Shown in pieces: positions 1 to 8,630 of a stretch of 25,374 bases of DNA (within the stretch, counting starts at the first letter, position 1; each line of letters opens with the position of its first letter). Source of the stretch: a virus; the IMG/VR virus record IMGVR_UViG_3300042914_000701, positions 1 to 25,374 of that record. One strand, 5' to 3'. Both the position numbers and the translations under genes were made by a program. Below the pieces are notes generated by a model. That model did not search any database. It was not told the DNA's origin and saw only the letters and a list, made by a program, of their open reading frames with translations.

Positions 1-227
1 TCAAATCGTTCTTTGTATTGCAGCCATTGGGGGAAGAACTCCATGTTTGGTGTGCTTGGACGTTAGAAAATGATTATCAGATGGTGCAAAAAGGTTTACA
101 ATTCATCAAAAATATGGCAAGGGAAAGTGGTAACAAATACCTAACTTTCACAAGTCATAGGCCGGGCTGGGAACGTAGAGCCAAAGCCTACGGATTCAAG
201 CCTCGGAAATGGATAAGCGAGGTGTGA
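1..227 (+). CDS. GNAT-like acyltransferase, C-terminal part (partial)
   Basis: The reading frame is open to the window edge, with its first full codon at position 3 (KSFFVLQPLGEEL...), so this is the 3' end of a longer gene. A TTG at 18 is an unlikely start. The remaining ~75 residues end with a pattern, FTSHRPGWERRAKAYGF, that I associate with small phage GNAT-fold proteins located before the internal virion genes, the position of gp13 in T7-like phages. The next gene starts one base after the stop. The family call is inferred from this motif and the gene position; the acetyl-CoA binding half lies outside the window. Confidence 0.55.
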   Translation, partial: KSFFVLQPLGEELHVWCAWTLENDYQMVQKGLQFIKNMARESGNKYLTFTSHRPGWERRAKAYGFKPRKWISEV

Positions 228-228
228 T

Positions 229-933
229 ATGGGCGGTGGTGGCGGTACTCAAGAAACTAAGACGGAAATTAGCCCGGAGTTTAAGCCGTACATTACCTAT
301 TCGTTAGGTGAGGCTCAGAGGCTGTATCAGGGTATGCCAGCGGCTCCTGAGACCTTGGCAGTTGCTCCGTCAGCGGCTACATCTCAAGCCCTACAAATGG
401 CTCAACAACGGGCTGTAGGCGGTTCTCCATTACTTCGTGCTGCTCAGGAAGAACAACTCGCTACGGTTCAAGGTAGAGGCGTTAATCCATTCCTAGGTGG
501 TGCTTTAGAACAGGCTAACCGTCTAGCGGGTGAGCGTTATACCCAGAACATTCAAGACCTACAGTCTCAGGCTTCATCGGCTGGTCGTTATGGCTCGGCT
601 GCAATGGGTCAACAAGCTGGTCGCGCACAAGACATCTTTGCTCGTGCATTAGCGGAACAGGGTGGTCAACTAGCGTACTCCTCGGCTGAGGCTGAAAGGG
701 CTAGACAGATTGCGGCTTCTCAGGCTGCTCCACAGATGTCTTCGGCTGATTATGCTGATCTCCAACGTCTCTTACAAGTTGGTCAGGCTAGAGAAGGCTA
801 CGAACAACAGGGTATTCAAGGTCGATTGGCTGCACAAGATATTCCGATGCAAAGATTGCAACGTGCTGCTAACGTCTTCTATGGTGCGCCGCTGGAGACT
901 AAGACCACTTCTACTCCTCAGGGAGGTAAATAA
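229..933 (+). CDS. Putative internal virion/structural protein (Ala/Gln-rich)
   Basis: This 234-aa protein begins with a glycine run (MGGGGG) and is rich in Ala, Gln and Arg, with a long predicted helical stretch around residues 90-160 (QANRLAGERYTQNIQ, SAGRYGSAAMGQQAGRAQD). Proteins of this type occur in podovirus-like phages between tail genes and the larger ejected proteins, which suggests an internal virion or DNA-ejection role. No enzymatic motif is visible. Its stop overlaps the next start (TAATG at 931-935), so the two are probably translated together. Function is inferred from position and composition only. Confidence 0.6.
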   Translation: MGGGGGTQETKTEISPEFKPYITYSLGEAQRLYQGMPAAPETLAVAPSAATSQALQMAQQRAVGGSPLLRAAQEEQLATVQGRGVNPFLGGALEQANRLAGERYTQNIQDLQSQASSAGRYGSAAMGQQAGRAQDIFARALAEQGGQLAYSSAEAERARQIAASQAAPQMSSADYADLQRLLQVGQAREGYEQQGIQGRLAAQDIPMQRLQRAANVFYGAPLETKTTSTPQGGK

Positions 934-1484
934 TGGGTGATCCGATCACGATGGCTATGATTGGTGCTGGCGTTGGTGCTGTTACCAATCCTAGAAAGCC
1001 TCTACAGGGTGCGTTATTGGGTGGTGCATTAGGTGGCTTTGGTGGTGCAGCGATGGGTGGATTTAAGGCTGCTGGTAGTGCTGGAACTGCTGGTCTGGCT
1101 GGTGGTGGTGGCTCAGGAATGTTTACGGCTGGGACTCAGTTGGCTAACCCTATGGGTGCTGGTGGTACTTATTTCGCAGCAGGAACGCCTGCAGCAGCAG
1201 GATCACTACAAGCAGGTGGAAATGCCGTAATGAATGTCGGTCAGACTGCAATAGGCACTAGTCCTACATTTATGGAGCAAATGAGGGGTGGACTTCAGGG
1301 TATTGGTCAGTTTAACCGTGAAAACCCGATGGTTGGTCAGTTAGGAACTAATGCCCTTCAGAATATTGCACAACCTCAGCCTATGGCAGCAGCACCTACT
1401 CCGGGATTACTAAGAGGTAATCCATCACAGGAACAGCCTACTCAGTACGCTATGGGTATGCCACAAATTAACCTGTTAGGGTGA
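933..1484 (+). CDS. Glycine-rich putative internal virion protein
   Basis: This 183-aa protein has a Gly/Ala-rich N-terminal half (residues ~8-60) containing small-residue zippers such as GALLGGALGGFGGAAMGG, followed by a Pro/Gln-rich tail. The zipper pattern suits membrane insertion or tight helix packing, as expected for a small protein ejected with phage DNA, but that is inference. The start overlaps the stop of the preceding gene, and the next gene begins three bases after this stop. No catalytic motif is seen. Confidence 0.6.
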   Translation: MGDPITMAMIGAGVGAVTNPRKPLQGALLGGALGGFGGAAMGGFKAAGSAGTAGLAGGGGSGMFTAGTQLANPMGAGGTYFAAGTPAAAGSLQAGGNAVMNVGQTAIGTSPTFMEQMRGGLQGIGQFNRENPMVGQLGTNALQNIAQPQPMAAAPTPGLLRGNPSQEQPTQYAMGMPQINLLG

Positions 1485-1487
1485 CGT

Positions 1488-3317
1488 ATGGCTATTGAAG
1501 ACATCTTACCGCCGATATTTACTGGTACACCAGCTATGTATCAGGGGTTGCTTAACCCACAGGATCAGGCTGCGCTACAAAAACGAGCTAACTTAGGTGG
1601 ATTGCTAAGTGCTGCTAGTGTATTGGCTCAGGGCATGAGTCCACAGGGCTATCGTCGGTCTCCTCTACAGAACGTCTTAACGGCTCTAGGTGCTGGATTT
1701 CAGGGTGCTGGTCAGACATTTGAATCTGGAATTAACCAGATGTCTAACGTAATGAAGTTGCAGCAGTCCCAAAGACAACTAAAGGGATTGCAAGAATTAG
1801 CTGAAGCTAATCCTGACTTGGCTTATCTAGCTTCTGTAAGTCCAGAGGAATTTGTTAAGCAGGTATCGGCTCGTCGACGTATGCAGTTGTACGGACTAGG
1901 TGGAACTCCTAGCCAAGCTGCTCCTGCTCCGGCTCCTGTGTCCGCACCTGCTCCTGCTACTGCTCCTGAAGTTGCCCCGGTTCCTGCACCTATCGCTGAG
2001 GTTCCTGCTGGTCTCATTTCTCCTGAGAGTGGTGGTGGTGGGTTTGTTGGTGGCGGTTATGGAAGCGTTGGCATGGGAACACCATCTGCTGTATCTGTAC
2101 CTGCGCCTGTTGCTCCTGCTCCTGCTCCTGCTGCTCCTGCACCAGTAACTACTACAACTAATGTTCCGCAACAAGCTCCGTATTTTGCTGGTGTAAGTCC
2201 TGAGAATAAAGCTGAGGCTGCAAGGCTAAGACGAGTAGCTGTTATTGCTTTACAGAATAACGATGCAGGGGCTGCAAATTTTGCTAAAGAAGAAGCAGAC
2301 AGACTTGATCCTAAAGAACAGGTTTTCTTTAGGGATGGCAAGGCTTTCTCTACGACAAGAGGTCTAATCGCAGACGTAAGTGGTAAGCGTGTTCTAACAA
2401 CGAATGAGGCTAGAGATTACGGCCTTGATCCAAGGTTAGGAAGATGGAAAATAGAAGACAATATTCCTGCTTTGATTCCTAATACTGGAGTCTCGCCGGA
2501 AGATCAGAAGGCGCAACTAATTGCTGGTTTACCATCACAGCTAGCAAATCTTCACCCTACATTGCAACAACAAGCAAGTGCTTTGATTTCAAGAGCAGGT
2601 GCTATGGATAAGTCTCAGATTGTTAGTGAGACAGAGCAACTGTTAAGTCAGCAGTCAAAGATTCTTGGTGAGTTGAATCCACAACTACGGGCAGCAGCTA
2701 AGGATAAAGCTATCCAAGTTGTATTGCCAAACCAGTTTAGCAAGGAAACAAAGAAAAATCTTGAGCAAGAGATTCTTGTAACGTCTGATGCAGTAGTCAG
2801 ATTAAACGACATTTCAAGATCGTTTAGACCAGAATATCAGACAATCCAGCGTCAATTTGGACAAACATGGAATACGCTAAAGGATAAATTTGGTGCGTTA
2901 AATCCTAAGGATCAAGCATCATTAACTGAGTTTACTCGTTACCGTCAGAACTCATTACAAAACCTTAATCTCACAATTAAGGCTATTACTGGTGCTGCTA
3001 TGTCTGACGCAGAAGCTGGTCGTATTATGGCTTCGTTACCAAATGCAGGGACTAACGCATGGGATGGTGATAGCCCTACACAATTCAAAGCAAAGCTAGA
3101 TAACACGATTCAGCAAACAAAATATGCCCTTGCAAGAAAGCAATATGCGCTTAAGAATGGCAGAAATTGGGAAACAATCCCATTGGATTCAATCCCTGAC
3201 ATAGTTCGACAGCGCGGCAAAGAAATTGCCAAACAGTACAATCTTGATGAATCAAAAGCAGCGGATTTGAATACGATTGATAGACAGCTAGCGGCTGAAT
3301 TTGGAATTCTATTTTAG
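1488..3317 (+). CDS. Large putative internal virion protein with Pro/Ala linkers
   Basis: This 609-aa protein has three visible parts: an N-terminal helical section (~1-140), a low-complexity linker (~145-230) of PAPA repeats around a glycine-rich island, and a helical C-terminal section (~240-609) whose DNA is more AT-rich. The layout, size and position between the glycine-rich protein and the 676-aa protein fit an ejection or internal virion protein. I see no lytic transglycosylase motif. The two repeat blocks are listed separately. The exact role in the virion is not determined. Confidence 0.6.
   Translation: MAIEDILPPIFTGTPAMYQGLLNPQDQAALQKRANLGGLLSAASVLAQGMSPQGYRRSPLQNVLTALGAGFQGAGQTFESGINQMSNVMKLQQSQRQLKGLQELAEANPDLAYLASVSPEEFVKQVSARRRMQLYGLGGTPSQAAPAPAPVSAPAPATAPEVAPVPAPIAEVPAGLISPESGGGGFVGGGYGSVGMGTPSAVSVPAPVAPAPAPAAPAPVTTTTNVPQQAPYFAGVSPENKAEAARLRRVAVIALQNNDAGAANFAKEEADRLDPKEQVFFRDGKAFSTTRGLIADVSGKRVLTTNEARDYGLDPRLGRWKIEDNIPALIPNTGVSPEDQKAQLIAGLPSQLANLHPTLQQQASALISRAGAMDKSQIVSETEQLLSQQSKILGELNPQLRAAAKDKAIQVVLPNQFSKETKKNLEQEILVTSDAVVRLNDISRSFRPEYQTIQRQFGQTWNTLKDKFGALNPKDQASLTEFTRYRQNSLQNLNLTIKAITGAAMSDAEAGRIMASLPNAGTNAWDGDSPTQFKAKLDNTIQQTKYALARKQYALKNGRNWETIPLDSIPDIVRQRGKEIAKQYNLDESKAADLNTIDRQLAAEFGILF
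1918..2150 (+). repeat. GCTCCTGC-type low-complexity repeats encoding Pro-Ala linkers
   Basis: Two blocks of degenerate gctcct/cctgct units (about 1918-1995 and 2095-2150) encode alternating Pro and Ala residues and flank a GGT-rich stretch encoding Gly repeats. The repeats lie in frame within the 609-aa gene. Because the unit is three or six bases, slippage would change linker length without breaking the frame. Confidence 0.8.
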
Positions 3318-3325
3318 GTGGGATC

Positions 3326-5356
3326 ATGGCAGAAGTTGATTACGCAAAGAGATTGTTTGCTAGTGAGCCACAAGGTGCGCCTGTTGGGCAACAGGTTGAC
3401 TATGCGGCAAGATTGTTTTCTGGCGTAAAACCTTCTATTGGTACTGCTCCGAGTTTAGAAAAGCCTCCTGTTGCCATATCAGAGCCATCTAGGGGTGCGA
3501 GTATGGCTACTGCCTTCATGGGTGGTATCCCTACGGACAAGCAAGCTGCGGTTAATTACTTTGCATCACAGCGTGGTATATCTCCTAGTAGATACCAAAT
3601 CATCGATGGTGACATTGCGTATCAGGCTGATGATGGTAAGTTCTACAAAGAGGTCTCTGGCTTAGGTGCTACTGCGGCGTACTATGCTCCTGACGTAATG
3701 GAGATGGCTCCTGACGTTGGTGCTGGTGTTGCTTTGGCTCCATTGTCTATAGGTGGCCCGTTAGGTACTGCGACTGCTGTTGGTGGTGTTAGTGCGGTGG
3801 CTGCTGGAACGAACTATCTGCGGCAGAAGATTGCAGGAAAGATTGCAGGTCAAGAGCTTGATCCGTTCCAAGTTGGTCTGTCTGGTCTATTGTCTGGTAC
3901 TGCTGAGTTGGCTCCTGTTGTTCGTAAGGGATTCCAAGAACGTAGACTGGCAAGGGATATTGCTCAGGTTGATCCTCAGTTAGTGGCATCACTTAGGGCT
4001 AAATCAGGTCAATACGGCATCCCATTAACTCCGGGTGAGTTGACTAACCTATCGTCGCTACTAGGACAGCAGAAGGTTATTGGTAATGTTCCTGAGTCTT
4101 CTGTACAGATGCAGAAGTTCTATAAGGAAAGAGAAGCCAAGGTACAGAGTGCAGTAGATGACTATTTGGCAAGCATCTCTCAGGTTGAGGATGCTGCTAT
4201 TGCTGGTAATCGTGGTGTAGCTGCATTAGAGGTTCAAAGACAGAATTTGCTCAAGGCTAGAGAGGAAGCTGTTGATCCTATATACAAGGCTGCATTTGCG
4301 TCCTCTGTGCCTGTTAATACGGCTCCAGTATTGAACCAGATTGACAATATGCTCAAGACACAGCCGCCTACTGGTCGTGCTGCTGGTTATCTACGCAAGA
4401 TTAAGGACTTGCTGCAAAAGCCGGGGATTGATGCTGAAGGTAATCAGTTAAAAGAGTTGGTTCCTGAAGATCGTTTACCTAACTTGCAGAACTCAAAGTT
4501 TGAGATTGATGCAATGTTCAAGGAAGATGCTTTTAGCTCTTTGGATAAGACAGTTCAGGGAAAACTAACGGCAATCAAAGAAAATTTGCTACAGCAGATG
4601 GGCAAGGATAACCCTGACTACATTGCTGCGAACAGGGAGTTTGAGAGACTATCTCAGCCGCTTAACGAGTTCAATGAGCGTATTACAGGCGTTTCATTGA
4701 TGCAGATGTCTCCTGATAATCTCAAGAACTTTTCTAACCGTATATTTGCTAATCCTAGTCCGGGGACTATCCGTTACGCTAAGAAGCAGATCATTGCTGG
4801 TGGTGGTGAGGAGGCATGGAACGCTGTTACAAGGTCTTTCCTTGAGGAGCAATGGACGCTTGCTAAGAAGCCAGCAAAGACTCAGCAAGGGGCCAAACTA
4901 GACACAGGTAACACTTGGCAGAATATTATTATCGGTGATCCTAAGCAGATGAAGGCTATGCAAGCCGCATTGTCACCGGAGCAGTTCAAGGCATTGCGTG
5001 ATTTGTCTGAGGTATTGGAGGCTGCTGGACGGGCTAAGAAGCTAGGTTCAGATACGGCATTTAACCAGTTGGTGACCGAGGAAATGTTCAAGAATCCTCC
5101 GATTACTAGCATTACGACTGGTGCGGCTAGGATTATCGGTGGTATCAAGCTAGATCAACCTGCTAAAGCCCTTGCTGACTGGGCTATCCGTAAAGATGCT
5201 GCTGTCAATGCCGAAGAAATTGCTAAGATCATAACGAGTCCAGATGGTATTAACAGACTCAAGGAATTACGAAAAATGTCTCCTACTTCCGCTAAGAGAT
5301 GGGCTGGTACTGCTCAGTTGTTAGCTGATTATGGAATGTTAGAGTCAAGGGAATAA
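3326..5356 (+). CDS. Putative DNA-ejection/internal virion protein (676 aa)
   Basis: This long protein carries a duplicated N-terminal motif (DYAKRLF at 5-11 and DYAARLF at 25-31), a segment ISPSRYQIIDGDIAYQ near 85-100, and a hydrophobic Gly/Ala-rich stretch at ~130-161 that could cross or insert into a membrane. The remaining ~500 residues look helical and charged. Size, position and the hydrophobic segment match DNA-transfer proteins of podovirus-like phages. No peptidoglycan hydrolase motif was found. It follows the 609-aa gene by eight bases, with GTGGGAT upstream of the ATG as a weak ribosome site. Confidence 0.6.
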   Translation: MAEVDYAKRLFASEPQGAPVGQQVDYAARLFSGVKPSIGTAPSLEKPPVAISEPSRGASMATAFMGGIPTDKQAAVNYFASQRGISPSRYQIIDGDIAYQADDGKFYKEVSGLGATAAYYAPDVMEMAPDVGAGVALAPLSIGGPLGTATAVGGVSAVAAGTNYLRQKIAGKIAGQELDPFQVGLSGLLSGTAELAPVVRKGFQERRLARDIAQVDPQLVASLRAKSGQYGIPLTPGELTNLSSLLGQQKVIGNVPESSVQMQKFYKEREAKVQSAVDDYLASISQVEDAAIAGNRGVAALEVQRQNLLKAREEAVDPIYKAAFASSVPVNTAPVLNQIDNMLKTQPPTGRAAGYLRKIKDLLQKPGIDAEGNQLKELVPEDRLPNLQNSKFEIDAMFKEDAFSSLDKTVQGKLTAIKENLLQQMGKDNPDYIAANREFERLSQPLNEFNERITGVSLMQMSPDNLKNFSNRIFANPSPGTIRYAKKQIIAGGGEEAWNAVTRSFLEEQWTLAKKPAKTQQGAKLDTGNTWQNIIIGDPKQMKAMQAALSPEQFKALRDLSEVLEAAGRAKKLGSDTAFNQLVTEEMFKNPPITSITTGAARIIGGIKLDQPAKALADWAIRKDAAVNAEEIAKIITSPDGINRLKELRKMSPTSAKRWAGTAQLLADYGMLESRE

Positions 5357-5358
5357 TC

Positions 5359-6102
5359 ATGCCAAAGAACAAAGTTAGCGAATACAGCGCAACAGCGTCT
5401 AATAATACCGACATCGGCGGCATTAACATTGCTGAAGGATGTGCGCCATCTGGTATCAATAACGCTATCCGAGAGCTAATGGCTCAACTGAAGGATATGC
5501 AAGCTGGTACTGATGGGGATAACTTTACCGTAGGTGGTAATTTAACTGTTACTGGTACTGCTACTGGGGCTACTCCTAGCGTTTCTGACGATAGCACTAA
5601 GTTTGCTACGACTGCGTTTGTTCGAGACATTATCCCTAGTGGCGTTATCGTCATGTGGTCTGGAACTATTGCCACTATTCCTAGTGGATGGTTCTTATGC
5701 GATGGTAATAACAGCACTCCAGATTTGCGTAGCCGCTTTATTATTGGTGCTAATGCTGACGATGCAGGTGTTGCTAAGACTAACGTAACTGGTTCAGCGA
5801 CTCAAACTGGTGGTTCTAAAGACGCGATTGTTGTTAGCCATGCCCATACTGCGACTGTTACTGATCCGGGTCACGCACATCAGATCATGTCATCGGCAAA
5901 CATTTCTATAAACCCGGCATACAATACGTTTACAAAATCAGCGACGCAGTCTACTAGTCTTGGGGTTACATCTGGAACTCAGAATAACGGCACATCTTCT
6001 GAAACTACCGGCATTTCCGTATCTAACAGCACAGAAGGTTCATCCGGCACTAACGCTAACCTTGTCCCGTACTTTGCACTCGCGTTTATTATGAAGTCTT
6101 AA
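5359..6102 (+). CDS. Tail fibre / collar-domain protein
   Basis: The N-terminal ~40 residues (YSATASNNTDIGGINIAEG, then INNAIRELMAQLKD) resemble a conserved phage fibre-attachment segment. Residues ~91-132 (VIVMWSGTIATIPSGWFLCDG...TPDLRSRFIIGA) match the phage tail collar domain. The rest is a Thr/Ser/Gly-rich beta region with a histidine-rich HAHTATVTDPGHAH stretch and an NLVPYFALAFIMK ending, typical of short tail fibres. It probably contacts the host surface. The gene is compact at 247 aa and has no visible chaperone or enzyme domain. Confidence 0.8.
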   Translation: MPKNKVSEYSATASNNTDIGGINIAEGCAPSGINNAIRELMAQLKDMQAGTDGDNFTVGGNLTVTGTATGATPSVSDDSTKFATTAFVRDIIPSGVIVMWSGTIATIPSGWFLCDGNNSTPDLRSRFIIGANADDAGVAKTNVTGSATQTGGSKDAIVVSHAHTATVTDPGHAHQIMSSANISINPAYNTFTKSATQSTSLGVTSGTQNNGTSSETTGISVSNSTEGSSGTNANLVPYFALAFIMKS

Positions 6103-6103
6103 C

Positions 6104-6382
6104 ATGGAAAACTTATTCTCTCAAATCGTCGTAGGTATTGGTGGTCTAGGTGCAGGAGCTTGGGCTATGTATCAGAAGATTCAAGCCGATAACCGGAACA
6201 ATAAGTCTGCTGAGATAACTGATGCTGCATGGCAACAGGTTATTACTACCTTGCGAGAAGAAGTCGAGCGTATGTCTGTTCGTCTAGCGGCTGTTGAAGA
6301 ACAGAACCGTAAATGCGAGGAGCATAACGAGGAACTCCGTAAAGAGTTAAGCGATATAAAGATGCGTCTCCATGTAGAGTGA
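6104..6382 (+). CDS. Small membrane-anchored coiled-coil protein
   Basis: This 92-aa protein has an N-terminal hydrophobic segment (~6-24, VVGIGGLGAGAWAMY) followed by a charged heptad-like region (~45-90, REEVERMSVRLAAVEEQNRK). The topology resembles small phage membrane proteins near lysis genes, including some holin-adjacent proteins, but nothing identifies a specific function. Its TGA overlaps the GTG start of the next gene. Confidence 0.55.
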   Translation: MENLFSQIVVGIGGLGAGAWAMYQKIQADNRNNKSAEITDAAWQQVITTLREEVERMSVRLAAVEEQNRKCEEHNEELRKELSDIKMRLHVE

Positions 6383-7080
6383 TTGACCCGATAACCATTG
6401 CTGCGGCTTATAAAGCCTGTACGACAGCAATCGATCTCGCTAAAAAAGGCGTAGACCTTTACAAGCAGATAAAAAATACAAGCGGGGACATCAGCGACGT
6501 ACTGAAAGACCTGAAAGAACAGTATCACAAGATAGTCGATCCTAGCCCTGAGCAGAAGAAGCAATATAACGAAGAAGTTAAGCGAGTTCAGGAAGTAGCC
6601 AAGGCTGTACCAGATGACGTGCTTAATGATATTTGGTCGAATCTAGGTACATTTATCGACCAGTACGAGGCTCTGGTAAAGATTTATGTTCAGAGTGAAG
6701 CAGCGTCTAAAGAAGTCTATAAAGGTGACTTATCGCTAGGTCGCAGAGCATTAGAGAGGATCAGGCTGGAATCCAAACTTAACGAAATGCTATCTCAAGT
6801 ACGCGAACAGATGGTATTTGGGACACCTCAAGAGCTTGGCTCAGTTTGGAGCCGTTTTGAGAAGGCATGGGCTGACATCCAGAACGAGCAAGCAGATGCT
6901 CTGGCGATAGAGACTAGAAAGATTCAAGCGGCTCGATGGCAACGAAGGCAACAGATAAATCGGGTAAAAAGTCAGCTGGCATGGATTGGGGCAGTCGTTC
7001 TTACAATTCTATGGGCAATAATGCTAATGGTTCTGATAGTAAGAAGCGAGACGATGAAAACATCCCTTGGACATTATTGA
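6379..7080 (+). CDS. Conserved-looking phage protein with C-terminal membrane helix
   Basis: The 233-aa protein starts at GTG, overlapping the previous stop (GTGA). The first ~190 residues are helical and charged; the C-terminus holds one strong transmembrane segment (AWIGAVVLTILWAIMLMVLIV). The last 145 bases also encode the N-terminus of the next gene in another frame. No known domain is recognised. Position between tail fibre and endolysin suggests a late protein, perhaps membrane-associated during assembly or lysis. Confidence 0.6.
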   Translation: MIDPITIAAAYKACTTAIDLAKKGVDLYKQIKNTSGDISDVLKDLKEQYHKIVDPSPEQKKQYNEEVKRVQEVAKAVPDDVLNDIWSNLGTFIDQYEALVKIYVQSEAASKEVYKGDLSLGRRALERIRLESKLNEMLSQVREQMVFGTPQELGSVWSRFEKAWADIQNEQADALAIETRKIQAARWQRRQQINRVKSQLAWIGAVVLTILWAIMLMVLIVRSETMKTSLGHY

Positions 7081-7241
7081 TTACTGTCATGGCGGTGTTA
7101 TTAACCTTCTTTATCGTAATGCCTATCATCGGATTTATGCTCTGGGATATGCACATAGCGACTCAGGCTGCTGTACATGAAGTCAGAAGGATGAAAGAGT
7201 TACGGCGAGACATACTGATAGAGAGGATGTATCGTGATTGA
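6936..7241 (+). CDS. Small membrane protein overlapping the upstream gene
   Basis: This 101-aa protein has a hydrophilic N-terminus (~1-44, rich in Ser, Lys, Asn, Asp), one transmembrane helix (~46-68, WTLLITVMAVLLTFFIVMPI) and a basic C-terminus. Its first 145 bases lie inside the preceding gene in another frame. Later ATG codons at 6981 and 7011 would shorten the overlap; none has a strong Shine-Dalgarno sequence, so the start is uncertain. The C-terminus overlaps the GTG start of the endolysin by eight bases. Function unknown. Confidence 0.55.
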   Translation: MATKATDKSGKKSAGMDWGSRSYNSMGNNANGSDSKKRDDENIPWTLLITVMAVLLTFFIVMPIIGFMLWDMHIATQAAVHEVRRMKELRRDILIERMYRD

Positions 7242-7872
7242 TCGCAAGGCATTTAAGAAGTTTATCCCTAACTCAAAGTACTCGGATCAATGGTACGACG
7301 CGCTATTCAGTTCTCAGACTGAGCTAGGTGGGAAGTCTCTCCTAGAAGAATACGAGATTACGACTCCTAACCGTATAGCGTCATTCCTAGCCCAATGCCA
7401 CCATGAATCAGGTGGATTCGTCTGGCTAACGGAGAACCTGAACTACTCTGCTGCTGGTCTCCTTAAAGTCTTTCCTAAGTATTTTGCTACAGACTCACAG
7501 GCCAAGGCTTACGCTAAACAGCCGGATAAGATCGCTAACTACGTCTATGCGAATCGTATGGGTAATGGGGACGAGGCTAGCCAAGAGGGGAGCGTCTACA
7601 AGGGCAGAGGATTAATCCAACTGACCGGCAAGGATAACTATTTTTGGTTCGCTGCTAGCCTAGAGATGACTCCAGAACAGGCCTCAGAGTACACCCAGAC
7701 GTTTGAAGGTGCTGCTCAGAGTGCTTGCTGGTTCTGGGAGACTAACAAGCTAAATCGGTTTGCAGACGCTGGTGATCTCAGAGGCATGACTAAGGTCATT
7801 AACGGTGGTTACAAGGGTATGGAAGATAGAGAGGCTCAGTATGCGCGCGCTTTGGCTGTTGTTCATTCTTAG
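7234..7872 (+). CDS. Endolysin, glycoside hydrolase family 19 (chitinase-like)
   Basis: The 212-aa protein carries the GH19 signature: HHESGGF with a probable catalytic acid Glu58, a second acidic residue Glu67 in TENLNYSA, then GRGLIQLTG at ~124-132 and INGG at ~189. GH19 enzymes in phages cleave peptidoglycan glycan strands late in infection. There is no signal peptide, so a holin is needed for release, and a holin-like gene lies just downstream. The GTG start has a GAGAGG site eight bases upstream. Length matches single-domain phage GH19 lysins. Confidence 0.9.
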   Translation: MIDRKAFKKFIPNSKYSDQWYDALFSSQTELGGKSLLEEYEITTPNRIASFLAQCHHESGGFVWLTENLNYSAAGLLKVFPKYFATDSQAKAYAKQPDKIANYVYANRMGNGDEASQEGSVYKGRGLIQLTGKDNYFWFAASLEMTPEQASEYTQTFEGAAQSACWFWETNKLNRFADAGDLRGMTKVINGGYKGMEDREAQYARALAVVHS

Positions 7873-8023
7873 TCTAGTAGGTTGTGAGGATAGATTCCGT
7901 TATCCCTGTCAAGATAACAAGAACTGGAATAAACCTGAGTGTCAGCGTCCTACCTGTGCTGTAACTGGGACTTGTCCTGACCAGCTAGTACCTGCTGCCG
8001 ACTTTAAGCCGGAGGAAAAATGA
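7841..8023 (+). CDS. Small cysteine-containing lipoprotein
   Basis: The ATG at 7841 is chosen because GAGAGG lies six bases upstream and the product then begins with a lipoprotein signal, MRALWLLFILSLVGC, with lipobox LVGC. The mature ~46 residues contain four more cysteines (YPCQ, PECQ, PTCA, GTCP) and many prolines. The gene begins inside the endolysin's 3' end and its stop overlaps the next ATG (ATGA). It is probably exported to an envelope membrane. It could be an accessory lysis or superinfection factor; it is not the main Rz1, which lies further downstream. Confidence 0.7.
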   Translation: MRALWLLFILSLVGCEDRFRYPCQDNKNWNKPECQRPTCAVTGTCPDQLVPAADFKPEEK

Positions 8024-8451
8024 AGTGGAATTCTGACCAAATTGATAGCATCATTAAGCTGATTATTGGCACGACGTTCTGCTTAGTCATTTTGATGATG
8101 TCTGGTGTCGCTACATACTCTATTGTTTTCGTCGTGCAGCCGATGACAGGGATCGCACCGGTTGATAAAGCACTATTTGCACTACTTAGCGACATCTCAA
8201 AATACTGCCTCGGAGCATTGGCTACATTACTTGCTCTGCGTGGTAAAGACGGTGTTGCTAAGTTGATCGATCCACCACCCGGAGTATCTAAGGCGAGTGA
8301 TTGGACTGATCCACCTAAGTCACCACCACCATCACCTGTACAACAACCTGTACGCATGGAGCCGACGATAGCTCCTATTAGTTCTGCACCAACGGCAGGT
8401 TATAACGGTAAAGCAGCCCCTGAACAACCACCTCACCCGGAGATAACATGA
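8020..8451 (+). CDS. Putative holin, two transmembrane segments
   Basis: This 143-aa protein has hydrophobic segments at ~14-38 (LIIGTTFCLVILMMSGVATYS) and ~48-72 (ALFALLSDISKYCLGALATLLAL), followed by a proline-rich soluble tail. Two helices, a location directly after the endolysin and spanin genes downstream fit a holin, but holins share no motif, so the call is contextual. The tail of ~70 residues is long for a class II holin. The start ATG overlaps the lipoprotein stop, with GGAGG just upstream (AGCCGGAGGAAAA). Confidence 0.6.
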   Translation: MKWNSDQIDSIIKLIIGTTFCLVILMMSGVATYSIVFVVQPMTGIAPVDKALFALLSDISKYCLGALATLLALRGKDGVAKLIDPPPGVSKASDWTDPPKSPPPSPVQQPVRMEPTIAPISSAPTAGYNGKAAPEQPPHPEIT

Positions 8452-8630
8452 TTGCAATACGCATGGTTGGAACTGTGTTTCTTAGTCTATTTCTTGTGTT
8501 TAACATTCACGCAGGAGAGACTAAAAAAGTCTGCAATGCCCAAAAAGACAAGAAGGGTAAGGAAGTTCAGGTCTGTCGTGAGGTCAAGGTACACAAGAAA
8601 CTTGATGGCACGAAAGTACCGCCGAAATGA
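8448..8630 (+). CDS. Small secreted basic protein
   Basis: This 60-aa product has a clear N-terminal signal sequence (MIAIRMVGTVFLSLFLVFN, cleavage likely after IHA) and a ~38-residue mature part rich in lysine with two cysteines (VCNAQ and VCREV). It is tightly coupled to both neighbours by ATGA overlaps. The product is probably periplasmic. Nothing identifies its function; its place in the lysis cassette suggests a late envelope role. Confidence 0.6.
   Translation: MIAIRMVGTVFLSLFLVFNIHAGETKKVCNAQKDKKGKEVQVCREVKVHKKLDGTKVPPK

Noticed and set aside
1823-2341. Open frames on both strands through the Pro/Ala repeat region
   Set aside because: Low-complexity GCTCCT repeats keep several frames open; the products are repetitive and have no start signals.
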